Assembly: GCA_019694165.1 (NCBI GenBank) | Contig: JAIBCL010000010.1 | Coordinates: forward strand, 124,001-188,000 | Direction of reading: 5' to 3' | Length of the DNA stretch: 64,000 nt | DNA from: Verrucomicrobiaceae bacterium | Lineage (GTDB): Bacteria; Verrucomicrobiota; Verrucomicrobiia; Verrucomicrobiales; Verrucomicrobiaceae | In this document: piece after piece, positions 18,362 through 26,657 of the stretch | How positions within the stretch are numbered: position 1 is the stretch's first letter | Layout of the letters: each line of letters starts with the position of its first letter | The notes under the pieces: model-generated | Told to the model about the DNA's origin: nothing | Database searches by the model: none | The model's input: the letters and a program-made list of their open reading frames with translations, nothing else | Made by a program: the position numbers and the translations under genes

Positions 18362-18608
18362 GGATGATCTCTCGCGAACAACCTGGATGGAAGCAAGCGT
18401 CGAGCACAGTGAGGGCCGGCGGCCAGTGTTCGTGATCCCCGCGTCCCTCAGCCACGCGTTCCCTTGGATGCAGGTGTGACCGGAGGCTGGCATCCGCCCT
18501 TTGCTTTGCCAGTCGGGTGGCGCATGGTCTGGCAAGCTCGGTGAAGCAGCCGTTGCGAACCGCTGCTCACTCATCACTGAAAATTCATCACCAACCACCC
18601 GCCACCCT

Positions 18609-20975
18609 TTGCTCGCCCCCCTCGACAGAAAACTCCTCCGTGACATGAGCCACATGAAGGGTCAGACCTTCGCCGTGGGGCTGGTGATGGCGTGCGGCTT
18701 GATGATGATGATCACCACGCGCAGCCTGATCCGCACGCTGGAGGGCACGCGCGATGCGTACTATCAGCGGCATCGGATGGCGGACGTGTTTGGCTCGCTG
18801 AAGCGCGCGCCGCTGTCGATGGCGGACCGGCTGGCGGAGATTCCCGGCGTGGCGGTGATCGAGCCGCGCGTGGTGATGGACGCGAAGCTCGACCTGCCCG
18901 GCATGGCGGAGCCGGCCACGGCGCACATCGTGTCGCTGCCGGAAGAGAAGCCGCAGGTGTTGAACGAGCTTTTCCTGCGCACCGGGCGGATGCCGCGCCA
19001 GGATGAACGCCGCGAGACCGTCGTGAGCGAGGCCTTTGCGGAGGCAAACCGGCTGCATCCTGGAGATACGCTGACTGCAATCATCAACGGCCATCGCGAC
19101 ACGCTGGTGATCACCGGCATCGGCCTCTCGCCGGAATTCGTCTTCGAAGCGCGCGCGGGTGAGACGCTGCCGGACAACAAACGCTTCGGCGTCTTCTGGA
19201 TGAACTACCACGCGGTCGCCGTCGCCTGGAATCTCGACGGCGCGTTCAATGACTTCTGCGTCGATCTCGCGCCCGGCATCGCGGCGGGGCCGGTGATCTC
19301 GGAGATGGATCGCCTGCTCGCACCCTACGGCGCGGCGGGGGCTTACACGCGGCGCGATCACCCCTCGGCGTCGCGACTCGAAGACGAGCTTCGCGTGCTG
19401 CACGCGCTGGCGATCGCGTATCCGGTCGTGTTTCTCAGCGTGGCGGCCTTCATGGTGAATGCGGTGCTCGCACGGCTGGTGCGTTTGCAGCGCGAGCAGA
19501 TCGCGCAGTTGAAGGCGCTCGGCTACTCGTCCTGGCAGGTGGGCATGCACTTCATGAAGTTCACCTTTGTCGTCGTCGTCATCGGCACCGTGATCGGCGG
19601 CATCGCGGGCCGCTACATGGGCGTCAGCTTTGTGAATCTCTACAAGCTCTTCTTCCGCTTCCCCCACCTCGATTTTCAAATGGACTATGAGTCGCTCGGC
19701 ACCGCGCTGGTGATCAGCGCGGGCGCGTGCATCGTGGGCACCATCAGCTCGGTGCGCATGGCGGTGAAGCTGCCGCCTGCGGAGGCGATGCGCCCCGAGC
19801 CGCCGGCGGATTTCAAGCCTTCGTGGCTCGAGCGCGCGGGCCTCACTCGCGGACTCGGCACGGTGATGCGCATGGGTTTGAGAAACATCGAGCGCAAGCC
19901 GGTGCAGGCGCTGTTCACCACCTTCGGCCTCTCGCTTGCGACGGGATTGATGGTGCTGCCCGGCAGCATGGCCGACAGCATCGATTATCTGCTCACCTAT
20001 CAATGGAATGACGTGCAGCGGCAGGACGTGGTCGTCTTCCTCTCGGAGCCTGGCTCTGGCGAGGCGCTGCATGATCTCACGCATCTGCCCGGTGTGATCC
20101 GTGCCGAGCCCGTGCGCGCGGTGCAGGCGCGCGTGCGCTACGGCCATCACATGCGCAAGCTCGCCGTCACCGGCATGCCGCGCGACTCCGATCTCAACCG
20201 CCTGCTCGATGACAAAGGCCGCGTCATTCCGCTGCCCGAGGATGGCATCGTCATGTCGTCAAAGCTCGCCGAGGTTCTCGGCGCGCGAGTCGGCGATGGG
20301 CTGCAGTTGCAGGTGCTCGAAGGCCAGCGCACCACGCGCTCCGTGATGATCAGCGGACTCGTGGAGGACTTCGCCGGCGTCGCCGCCTACATGGACATCG
20401 ATGCGCTGCGCCGTCTCATGCGCGAGGGCGATACGATCAACGGCGCCTACCTCGCCGTGGATCACGCACGCTGGGAGGACTTCATGCGCGAGACGAAGGA
20501 CACGCCGCGTGCCGCCATCGTGCTTGTGAAAAAGGACCAGCTCGAGTCCTTCCGCAAAACGACCGGCCAGAGCATCGACATCATCCGCTCCTTCTACCTT
20601 GTGCTCGCGATCATTGTCGCATTCGGCGTCGTGTACAACAGCTCGCGCATCGCCCTTTCGGAGCGGAATCGCGATCTGGCCACGCTGCGCGTCGTTGGCT
20701 TCACGCAGCGAGAAGTCGCCGGCGTGCTGCTCACCGAGCTGGCGATCCTCGTCATCGCCGCGCTGCCCGCCGGGCTTCTCTTTGGCCGCAGCCTTGCACT
20801 GTTGATCATGCATGCCATGAGCACGGAGACGATTCGCATGCCGCTGCGCATCTCGTCGTTCACCTACGCCTCGTCGGTTCTCGTCGTGTTCCTCGCGGCG
20901 CTGTTTTCCTTTGGCGTGGTGAGCCGCATGTTGCGCAAACTTGATCTTGTCGGCGTGCTCAAGGCGAGGGATTGA
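18609..20975 (+). CDS. ABC transporter permease with two FtsX domains
   Basis: About 788 residues. A short N-terminal helix (FAVGLVMACGLMMMITTRSL) is followed by a large external region, the first FtsX domain (VVFLSVAAFMVNAVLARLV; FTFVVVVIGTVIGGIAG), a second external region and the second FtsX domain at the C-terminus (FYLVLAIIVAFGVVYNSSRI; LLTELAILVIAALPAGLLFG). This is the MacB/LolE-like architecture that couples cytoplasmic ATP hydrolysis to work in the periplasm. The TTG at 18609 is preferred because it yields LAPLDRKLLRD, typical of the family, before the first helix; ATGs at 18645 and 18654 are alternatives. It forms a pair with the HlyD gene 15 bp downstream; no ATPase gene is adjacent. 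Confidence 0.88.
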   Translation: MLAPLDRKLLRDMSHMKGQTFAVGLVMACGLMMMITTRSLIRTLEGTRDAYYQRHRMADVFGSLKRAPLSMADRLAEIPGVAVIEPRVVMDAKLDLPGMAEPATAHIVSLPEEKPQVLNELFLRTGRMPRQDERRETVVSEAFAEANRLHPGDTLTAIINGHRDTLVITGIGLSPEFVFEARAGETLPDNKRFGVFWMNYHAVAVAWNLDGAFNDFCVDLAPGIAAGPVISEMDRLLAPYGAAGAYTRRDHPSASRLEDELRVLHALAIAYPVVFLSVAAFMVNAVLARLVRLQREQIAQLKALGYSSWQVGMHFMKFTFVVVVIGTVIGGIAGRYMGVSFVNLYKLFFRFPHLDFQMDYESLGTALVISAGACIVGTISSVRMAVKLPPAEAMRPEPPADFKPSWLERAGLTRGLGTVMRMGLRNIERKPVQALFTTFGLSLATGLMVLPGSMADSIDYLLTYQWNDVQRQDVVVFLSEPGSGEALHDLTHLPGVIRAEPVRAVQARVRYGHHMRKLAVTGMPRDSDLNRLLDDKGRVIPLPEDGIVMSSKLAEVLGARVGDGLQLQVLEGQRTTRSVMISGLVEDFAGVAAYMDIDALRRLMREGDTINGAYLAVDHARWEDFMRETKDTPRAAIVLVKKDQLESFRKTTGQSIDIIRSFYLVLAIIVAFGVVYNSSRIALSERNRDLATLRVVGFTQREVAGVLLTELAILVIAALPAGLLFGRSLALLIMHAMSTETIRMPLRISSFTYASSVLVVFLAALFSFGVVSRMLRKLDLVGVLKARD

Positions 20976-20990
20976 TGGAGGGAAAACCGG

Positions 20991-22256
20991 ATGGCCGACG
21001 ACAAGACGAAAACGAAGAACAGCAAACCGCCGTGGGAGGAAAAGGCCAACGGGCCTCGCAAAGGCCGCCTGCGGCGATTCATCCTGTGGGTGCTCGCGCT
21101 CGGCGCAGTCGGAGCGGTTGGCTACGGATTGCGGCCAAAGCCGATCGAGGTCGAGCTGGGTGTCGTCTCGCGCGGCCCGCTCACGGTGAACGTGACTGAG
21201 GAAGGCAAGACGCGGATCCGCAATCGCTACATCGTCTCCTGCCCCGTCGCAGGACAAATGCGGCGCGTCACTTTGAAGGCAGGCGACGAGGTGAAGGCAA
21301 ACGAGACCGTGATCACCGTCATCGAGCCGACGCTCGCGCCGCTGCTCGACGCGCGCAGCAAGGCGCAGGCCGAGGCGCGGGTGTCCGCGGCTGATGCTGG
21401 CCGCCTCAAGGCGAAGGAGGCGCTCGACATGGCGAAGACCGCGCTGCAATTCGCCACCACGAACTGGAACCGCGTGAAGAACCTGCGCGAGAAAGGCACC
21501 GTCTCCGACACCGACCGCGACAACGCCGAGCGCGACGCCGAGATGAAGACGCGCGAGATGCAGGCCGCCGAGTTCTCGCTCAAGGTCGCCGAATACGAAC
21601 TTACGCAGGCGAAGGCCGCGCTGCTGCAGATCGAATCGCCGGCCGGCAGCGGCACCGCCATCGACATTCGTGCGCCGGTCAGCGGACGCGTGCTCAAGGT
21701 GCTCCAGGAAAGCGCGATGGTTGTCACGCCAGGCACCGCGATCCTCGAAATCGGCGACCCGTCCGACATTGAGATCGAAGCCGAGATCTTGTCGCGCGAC
21801 GCCGTCGGCATCAAACCCGGCACTCCCGTCGTCATCGAGCAATGGGGCGGCGATGCACCGTTGGCTGCCGTCGTCCGCCGCATCGAGCCGGCTGCATTTA
21901 CCAAGGTGTCTGCACTCGGTGTCGAGGAGCAGCGCGTCATCGTCCTCTGCGATCTCACTCACCCGCCCGAAGCCGCAAAAGCCCTCGGCGACCGCTACCG
22001 CGTCGAAGTCCGCATCGCCGTGTGGCACAGTGACGACGTCCTGCTCGTTCCCGCCGGCGCCCTCTTTCGAGAAGGCAGCGAATGGAAAACCTTCCGCTTC
22101 GACCAAGACGCCGCCCGCACCGTCACCATCCAGTCCGGCAAGACCGACGGCCGTATGACCCAAGTGCTCGGCGGTATCGAAGCCGGCGCGCAGGTCCTGC
22201 TGCATCCCCCCGATACCGTGAAGGATGGGGTGGCGGTGAAGAAGCGGGAGGGGTAA
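20991..22256 (+). CDS. HlyD-family periplasmic adaptor
   Basis: 421 residues. One N-terminal membrane helix (FILWVLALGAVGAVGYGL, about 26-43) is followed by a split biotinyl-lipoyl domain, a coiled-coil hairpin of about 100 residues (from near 115, with EARVSAADAGRLKAKEALDM) and barrel domains (IDIRAPVSGRVLKVLQESAM; VRIAVWHSDDVLLVPAGALF). Such adaptors link an inner-membrane pump to an outer-membrane channel. A good ribosome site (GGAGGG) precedes the ATG at 20991. It lies directly after the FtsX permease and is surely its partner. A degenerate copy of its last 15 codons is present about 0.95 kb downstream. Confidence 0.9.
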   Translation: MADDKTKTKNSKPPWEEKANGPRKGRLRRFILWVLALGAVGAVGYGLRPKPIEVELGVVSRGPLTVNVTEEGKTRIRNRYIVSCPVAGQMRRVTLKAGDEVKANETVITVIEPTLAPLLDARSKAQAEARVSAADAGRLKAKEALDMAKTALQFATTNWNRVKNLREKGTVSDTDRDNAERDAEMKTREMQAAEFSLKVAEYELTQAKAALLQIESPAGSGTAIDIRAPVSGRVLKVLQESAMVVTPGTAILEIGDPSDIEIEAEILSRDAVGIKPGTPVVIEQWGGDAPLAAVVRRIEPAAFTKVSALGVEEQRVIVLCDLTHPPEAAKALGDRYRVEVRIAVWHSDDVLLVPAGALFREGSEWKTFRFDQDAARTVTIQSGKTDGRMTQVLGGIEAGAQVLLHPPDTVKDGVAVKKREG

Positions 22257-22267
22257 CGGCTCCAAGG

Positions 22268-22377
22268 TAGGGCGCTTGCTCCTGCAAGCGCCGTCGCAGG
22301 CCCCGTGGCACTGATGTCCCGCATCCTGTCCGATCATTCGCGGGCCGAACGCGGCGCTTGCACCAGCAAGCGCCCTA
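22268..22377. repeat. Paired inverted hairpins (REP/BIME-like)
   Basis: Two 26-nt arms, 22268-22293 and 22352-22377, are reverse complements of each other with two mismatches. Each arm is itself a hairpin with a perfect 9-bp stem (GGCGCTTGC / GCAAGCGCC) and a 4-nt loop (TCCT in one, ACCA in the other). The 58-nt spacer has no evident feature. There is no U-run, so an intrinsic terminator is unlikely. The layout, two head-to-head palindromes between genes that converge, is that of a REP pair. Confidence 0.75.
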
Positions 22378-22400
22378 TCCTTGCCACCGGCACCCGCGAG

Positions 22401-23075
22401 CTATTCGACAATGTCGAGCAACTCCATGTGGTGGGCGGCACGGGTGAAGATGTCTTTGCCGTCCGCGGCGCGGGCAGGGAGCACGCTCGAGCCTTTCGCT
22501 GATTCGAGCCGGATGATTTCCGCAGTTCCGTCTTTGAACCCGACGATGATTTTGCCTCCGCGCCACGCGCGTCCTTTCTCGCGCTTGCCGGCGGCATCGC
22601 AATTCCATTTCGGCGGCCACGAGGCCATGACGGGATTCTCGAAGACGAGCGGTGTCTTTGGGTTGCTCTTGATCGTGACTCCCTTGGTCATGGCCCAGTG
22701 GTTCTCTCCGGCTTCCAGTGCTTCTGCGAAGTCAGGAGCCCCACCTATGTTGCTGTCCGGCGTGTACTTCGACACCTTCGCTCCGAACACCCGTTCGTCC
22801 TCAAGGACGCCTTCGCGGATTAGGACTCGGAAGGCGTCGTTCGAAGTCTTCGCTTCCAAGCCCGAATCCGGAAAAGCACCGCCGTGATCGTCTGCGTAGA
22901 GCATCAGCGCCACGGCTATCTGCCGGCAGTTTCCCGCTGTCGCCAATTGGAGCGCGCGGTCTCCGACGGGATGGTGCACCGGCATCGCGCCAGAGATCAG
23001 CAGAGCCAGCAGGCCGAAGGCAACAATCACCTGCAACCCAGTGCAGCCACTCTTGCCTTGTTGTTCCTCACTCAC
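22401..23075 (-). CDS. Pseudopilin-like hypothetical protein
   Basis: 224 residues. A hydrophobic helix near the N-terminus (GLQVIVAFGLLALLISGAM) is followed by NCRQIAVALMLYADDHGGAFPD, a segment typical of prepilin-like (GspG/DUF1559-type) proteins of Planctomycetes and Verrucomicrobia. The usual G/F-T-L-I-E cleavage site is replaced by GCTGLQV, so processing by prepilin peptidase is doubtful. No function is known. It converges on the HlyD gene, with the paired hairpins between them, and is followed upstream by a scarred non-coding zone. Confidence 0.65.
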   Translation of the reverse strand: MSEEQQGKSGCTGLQVIVAFGLLALLISGAMPVHHPVGDRALQLATAGNCRQIAVALMLYADDHGGAFPDSGLEAKTSNDAFRVLIREGVLEDERVFGAKVSKYTPDSNIGGAPDFAEALEAGENHWAMTKGVTIKSNPKTPLVFENPVMASWPPKWNCDAAGKREKGRAWRGGKIIVGFKDGTAEIIRLESAKGSSVLPARAADGKDIFTRAAHHMELLDIVE

Positions 23076-23146
23076 GACACCATGAAACCAGATCGACGGG
23101 CATCAGAGACGCCTTTTCTGCGCAGGCATGAACCCCTCCGGCATAC

Positions 23147-23195
23147 GCCAGACATCATCAAGCATGGCGTGGCGGTGAAGAAGCCGGAGGGCTGA
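23147..23195 (+). pseudogene. Degenerate copy of an HlyD C-terminus
   Basis: The last codons of an open frame here read HGVAVKKPEG followed by a stop, nearly the same as the end of the intact adaptor gene at 22256 (DGVAVKKREG, stop). Aligned codon by codon, roughly 35 of the last 45 nucleotides agree by eye. Nothing upstream in this frame resembles an adaptor, so it seems to be a fragment left by a duplication or a deletion. Confidence 0.45.
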
Positions 23196-23204
23196 ACCAG
23201 GCGA

Positions 23205-23365
23205 TCTTGAGCGCCGCCGTTTGCGCACACGGTAGGACCACTCGGTGAAGCCGGCTTCCTAGGTGAAGGCATCGGCCTGGGATTTGATCTGCCGGTCGAT
23301 CAGCTCCTCCAGGCGGGTACGCGCCGCCCGGAGTCGAGGAGGATGAATTCGGCGGCATGGGTGAT
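23205..23365 (-). pseudogene. Remnant of a four-helix-bundle suffix-domain protein
   Basis: On the minus strand, pieces in two frames give ITHAAEFILLD, then RLEELIDRQIKSQADAFT, a TAG stop, and EAGFTEWSYRVRKRRR. Together these match the C-terminal signature of verrucomicrobial four-helix-bundle suffix proteins (DRQ...Q..AF..EGGFTE..YR.R). At least one frameshift and one stop are needed, so the gene is dead. The N-terminal bundle itself is not recognisable. The 180 bp between this remnant and the araD stop hold nothing else I can identify. Confidence 0.5.
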
Positions 23366-23544
23366 CATACCTCCAACTGCTCATAGGGCTGGCGGGTGCG
23401 GAGGCATTTGGCTCGCGGGGACACGCAAGAACTGCGGGCCGCCTGAAGCAGGGAGCAAAACTAGCTGCCGGCGCGACGGTTGCGAATGCGCACGGTGGAG
23501 CGACTTGCCACGGGGTCAGCGCATCGGCGCCATGCTGCGGAACG

Positions 23545-24246
23545 TCACTTCTGGCCGTAGTAGGCGTCGGGGCCGTGTTTGCGGAGGTGGTGTTTGTCGA
23601 GCAGGTGCTTCGGGATCGACTCGCAGTGCAGGTCGGGATTGAGCGTGAGGGTGCCGAGGGCCATCTGCGCGCACATTTCGAGGGCGATGCTGTTCTTCAG
23701 CGAGTCCATCGCGCTTTTGCCGAAGGTGAAGGGCGCGTGATGCAATTGCAGCACGGCGGGCATCTCGAGCGGCTTGAGCTTCAGCTCGCGCAGCCGTTCG
23801 ACGATGGCCACTCCGGTGAAGTGCTCGTAGTCTTTCGCGACCTCCTCGGGCGTGAGCGCGCGCACGATGGGCACGGTGCCGTAAAAGTGGTCCGCGTGCG
23901 TGGTGCCGAAGCAGGGGATGTCGTGGCCGGCCTGCGCGAACATCGTGGCATACGGGCTGTGCGTGTGCGTAATGCCTCCGATCTCGGGGAACTCGCGATA
24001 AAGCACGAGATGCGTCTTCGTGTCGGATGATGGATTGAGTCTGCCTTCGACGACCTTGCCGCTGAGATCGAGCATGACCATGTCGTCCGGCGTGAGCGCG
24101 CCGTAATCGACTCCGCTCGGCTTTATGCACCAGAGGCCGCTGGAGCGGTCGATGCCGCTGACATTGCCCCATGTGAGCTTTACGAGGCCAGAAGGTTCGA
24201 GCGCGCGATTGGCTTCGCAGACCTGGGTTTTGAGTTCTTCGAGCAT
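23545..24246 (-). CDS. araD: L-ribulose-5-phosphate 4-epimerase
   Basis: 233 residues of the class II aldolase/AraD family. Motifs are LVKLTWGNVSGID near the N-terminus, IKPSGVDY, SSDTKTHLVLYREFPEIGG and THTHSPYATMFAQAG with the zinc-binding His pair, then CFGTTHADHFYGTVP. The length and the Thr/His pattern match AraD more than fuculose aldolase. The enzyme converts L-ribulose-5-phosphate to D-xylulose-5-phosphate, the last step of arabinose entry into the pentose phosphate pathway. Its ATG overlaps the stop of the Uma2 gene (TGATG), and araB lies one gene upstream, so the three form an operon. No araA is present in the window. Confidence 0.92.
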   Translation of the reverse strand: MLEELKTQVCEANRALEPSGLVKLTWGNVSGIDRSSGLWCIKPSGVDYGALTPDDMVMLDLSGKVVEGRLNPSSDTKTHLVLYREFPEIGGITHTHSPYATMFAQAGHDIPCFGTTHADHFYGTVPIVRALTPEEVAKDYEHFTGVAIVERLRELKLKPLEMPAVLQLHHAPFTFGKSAMDSLKNSIALEMCAQMALGTLTLNPDLHCESIPKHLLDKHHLRKHGPDAYYGQK

Positions 24247-24731
24247 CAGCGGCGCGGCGGCAGGAGCTTCGGGAACTCCGGGCATAGGATCGAGGACTCC
24301 AGCTCCTTCACGCCGTCAAAGAAGCGCATGTTGCCCTCTTTGTCGCACAGCCAGTATTCCTTCGCTCCGGCGCCGATGTAGAGCTGGCGCTTGTACATCA
24401 TTTCTTCCAGGCTGTTCGACTTGGAAATGACCTCGACGCAAATCTCGGGTGCAGGCGAGCAGGTGGGCTGGTCTTTGACCTTGTCCCACAGGGCGTCGGA
24501 CAGCCATGCGGTGTCGGCCTCCTTCACGCCGTCGGCAGTATCGACGGCGCACTCGACGATGACTTCGCCGGACGACAGAAAACTTTCCAGCAGGCGGGCG
24601 ATGCGGTTGACATTGCTGCCGTGATACATCCAGGCGGGACTCATGATGATCTGGCCTCGGGCGTTGGTTTCGATTTTGTACGGCAGGTCCTTAAACCGCT
24701 TGTCCTCGCAGAGCTGTTCCCAAGTGTGCAT
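24246..24731 (-). CDS. Uma2 family putative restriction endonuclease-like protein
   Basis: 161 residues of the Uma2 (DUF820) family, which has a PD-(D/E)xK nuclease-like fold. Seen here are RGQIIMSPAWMYHGSNVNRI, the acidic segment EADTAWLSD, PEICVEVISKSNSLEEM (the E-x-V-E-V core) and YIGAGAKEYWLCDKEG. Uma2 genes occur in many copies in cyanobacteria and PVC bacteria and have no proven role. The gene lies 31 bp after araB and overlaps araD by one base, so it is embedded in the arabinose operon and probably translated with it. Confidence 0.88.
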   Translation of the reverse strand: MHTWEQLCEDKRFKDLPYKIETNARGQIIMSPAWMYHGSNVNRIARLLESFLSSGEVIVECAVDTADGVKEADTAWLSDALWDKVKDQPTCSPAPEICVEVISKSNSLEEMMYKRQLYIGAGAKEYWLCDKEGNMRFFDGVKELESSILCPEFPKLLPPRR

Positions 24732-24762
24732 GGCCGGAGAGTAACTGAACGGACGAGGACGA

Positions 24763-26445
24763 TCAAGCCTCGCGACGGTCCCGAATGGCGAGCAATTCCT
24801 TCATCACATGACTGAGTTTTCCGCTCCAGTTGCGTGTGCCGAAGGCATCGTGCAGCGTGCGGTAGAGTGCATACAGCTCGGTGTAGATGCGATGGTTTTC
24901 GGCGATGGGCTTGAAGACCTTGTTGCGGATCGCGGTCACGCGTGACTGAATGTCCGCCACCGTGCCCACGCCCGCTGCCGCAGCGCCGAAGATCGCGGCA
25001 CCGAGCGCGCAGGTTTGCTCGCTGCGGCTCACCTTCATTGGACGCCCGATCACGTCGGCGTAAATCTGCATGAGCGCCTCGTTTTTGATTGAGAGACCGC
25101 CGGTGTTGATGATCTCGTGCACGGCCACGCCGTATTCTTCGACGCGCTTGATGATCGTGAGCGCACCGAAGGCGGTGGCCTCGATGTAGGCGCGGTAGAT
25201 TTCATGTGCCTCGGTGTGCAGCGTTTGACCAATGAGCAGACCGGTGAGTCGCGCATCGACGAGTATGGTGCGGTTGCCGTTGTTCCAGTCGAGCGCCATC
25301 AGGCCGCTCTGTCCCGGACGCATCGCAGACAGCGACTTCTCCATGTTCACGAATTTTTCGCCGACCGTAGTGCCGTAGCTGTCGGGCACGAGGTGGTTCA
25401 CCAGCCAGAGGAAGAGATCGCCCACGGCGCTCTGGCCGGCTTCGATGCCGAAACAGCCGGGCAAGACGGAGCCGTTCACGATCCCACACACACCAGGAAT
25501 ATCGGCCAGCGGTTTGTCAGCCGGCGCAATCATGAGATCGCAGGTGCTCGTGCCTAGAATCTTCACCAACGAGCCCTCTTTTATTCCGGCGCCGACCGCG
25601 CCCATGTGCGCATCAAAGGCGCCGACGGCCACGGCCGTGCCTTCTTTGAGGCCGAGCCGCCTTGACCATTCCGCGCAGAGACCACCGGCTTTTGTGTCGG
25701 CAGTGTGGGCTTCGCTGTAGAGACGATCACGCAAGTCAGCGAGCGCGGGATCGAGCTGGCTGAGGAACTCCTTGTCCGGCAGTCCGCCCCATTCGGCGCT
25801 GAACATCGCCTTGTGACCGGCTGAGCACACACCGCGCCTGAGCGTGAGCGGATCAGTGTTGCCGGTGAGCACGGCGGGAATCCAGTCGCAATGCTCGACG
25901 AAGCTGAAGGCGGCCTCGAACACGCGCGGGTCGGCGCGCCTGAGCCGCAGGATTTTGCTCCACCACCATTCGCTGGAGTAGATGCCCCCGCACTTCGCCA
26001 TGATGTTCGGCCGGATGCGATTGCCCAGCTCGGTGATTTGCGCGGCTTCTTCGTGCGCGGTGTGATCCTTCCACAGCCACACCATCGCATTGAGGTTGTC
26101 TTTGAACTCCGGCAGCAGACCGAGCGGCGTGCCTTCGCGGTTCACGGGGATCGGCGTACTGCCCGTGGTGTCGATGCCGATGCCGACGATCTGATCCGCG
26201 CCGAAGCCCGGCACCTTCTCGCGTGCCTGCTGCAATGCGCCGTGCGCCACCTTTTCGAGGCCGTCGAGATAATCCTGCGGATTCTGCCGCGCGACATTTG
26301 GATTCCGCGGGTCGAGCAGGATGCCCATCTCGCCGCCGGGATAATTGAAAACCGTGGAGCCGATCTCCGAGCCGTCGTCGAGATCGATGAGCAGCGAGCG
26401 GCAGGAGTTGGTGCCGTAGTCAATGCCGAGAGCGTAGCGTTTCAT
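24763..26445 (-). CDS. araB: Ribulokinase
   Basis: 560 residues, close to the usual ribulokinase length. FGGY kinase features: ALGIDYGTNSCRSLLIDLDD at the N-terminus, GIGIDTTGSTPIPVN, VAVGAFDAHMGAVGAGI, LGTSTCDLMIAP and INTGGLSIKNEALMQIYAD. It phosphorylates L-ribulose with ATP. I chose the ATG at 26445 directly before the family start; the frame upstream is not conserved. It heads an operon with Uma2 and araD. No arabinose regulator or transporter is visible nearby. Confidence 0.94.
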   Translation of the reverse strand: MKRYALGIDYGTNSCRSLLIDLDDGSEIGSTVFNYPGGEMGILLDPRNPNVARQNPQDYLDGLEKVAHGALQQAREKVPGFGADQIVGIGIDTTGSTPIPVNREGTPLGLLPEFKDNLNAMVWLWKDHTAHEEAAQITELGNRIRPNIMAKCGGIYSSEWWWSKILRLRRADPRVFEAAFSFVEHCDWIPAVLTGNTDPLTLRRGVCSAGHKAMFSAEWGGLPDKEFLSQLDPALADLRDRLYSEAHTADTKAGGLCAEWSRRLGLKEGTAVAVGAFDAHMGAVGAGIKEGSLVKILGTSTCDLMIAPADKPLADIPGVCGIVNGSVLPGCFGIEAGQSAVGDLFLWLVNHLVPDSYGTTVGEKFVNMEKSLSAMRPGQSGLMALDWNNGNRTILVDARLTGLLIGQTLHTEAHEIYRAYIEATAFGALTIIKRVEEYGVAVHEIINTGGLSIKNEALMQIYADVIGRPMKVSRSEQTCALGAAIFGAAAAGVGTVADIQSRVTAIRNKVFKPIAENHRIYTELYALYRTLHDAFGTRNWSGKLSHVMKELLAIRDRREA

Positions 26446-26657
26446 GGGTGGCGCACTTGACGCAGAGTACGCCCCGGGGTCAAGAGCCACGCTGGTGTCG
26501 GCGTGACGACAACCGTGTCGCAGTCGATGCCGCACCGGCAGACCCGGACTTGATCAGGCGGAAGTGACATGGGGCGGGTTGAGCCGTCATCCTGGGGCTG
26601 CAAAACACTTCCGGGTGCTCCGTACTCTCTCGCCTGCGAAATCCACCCGCTCCCTTC

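Noticed and set aside
20259-22337. 692-codon open frame antisense to the FtsX/HlyD genes
   Set aside because: Composition is His/Arg-rich antisense type with no domain; the plus-strand genes are clear.
22268-22377. Paired hairpins as intrinsic terminators
   Set aside because: Neither stem is followed by a run of T on either strand, though a weak terminating effect cannot be excluded.
22884-23195. Whole open frame as a gene
   Set aside because: Most of it is antisense to the pseudopilin-like gene; only the last codons resemble an HlyD end.
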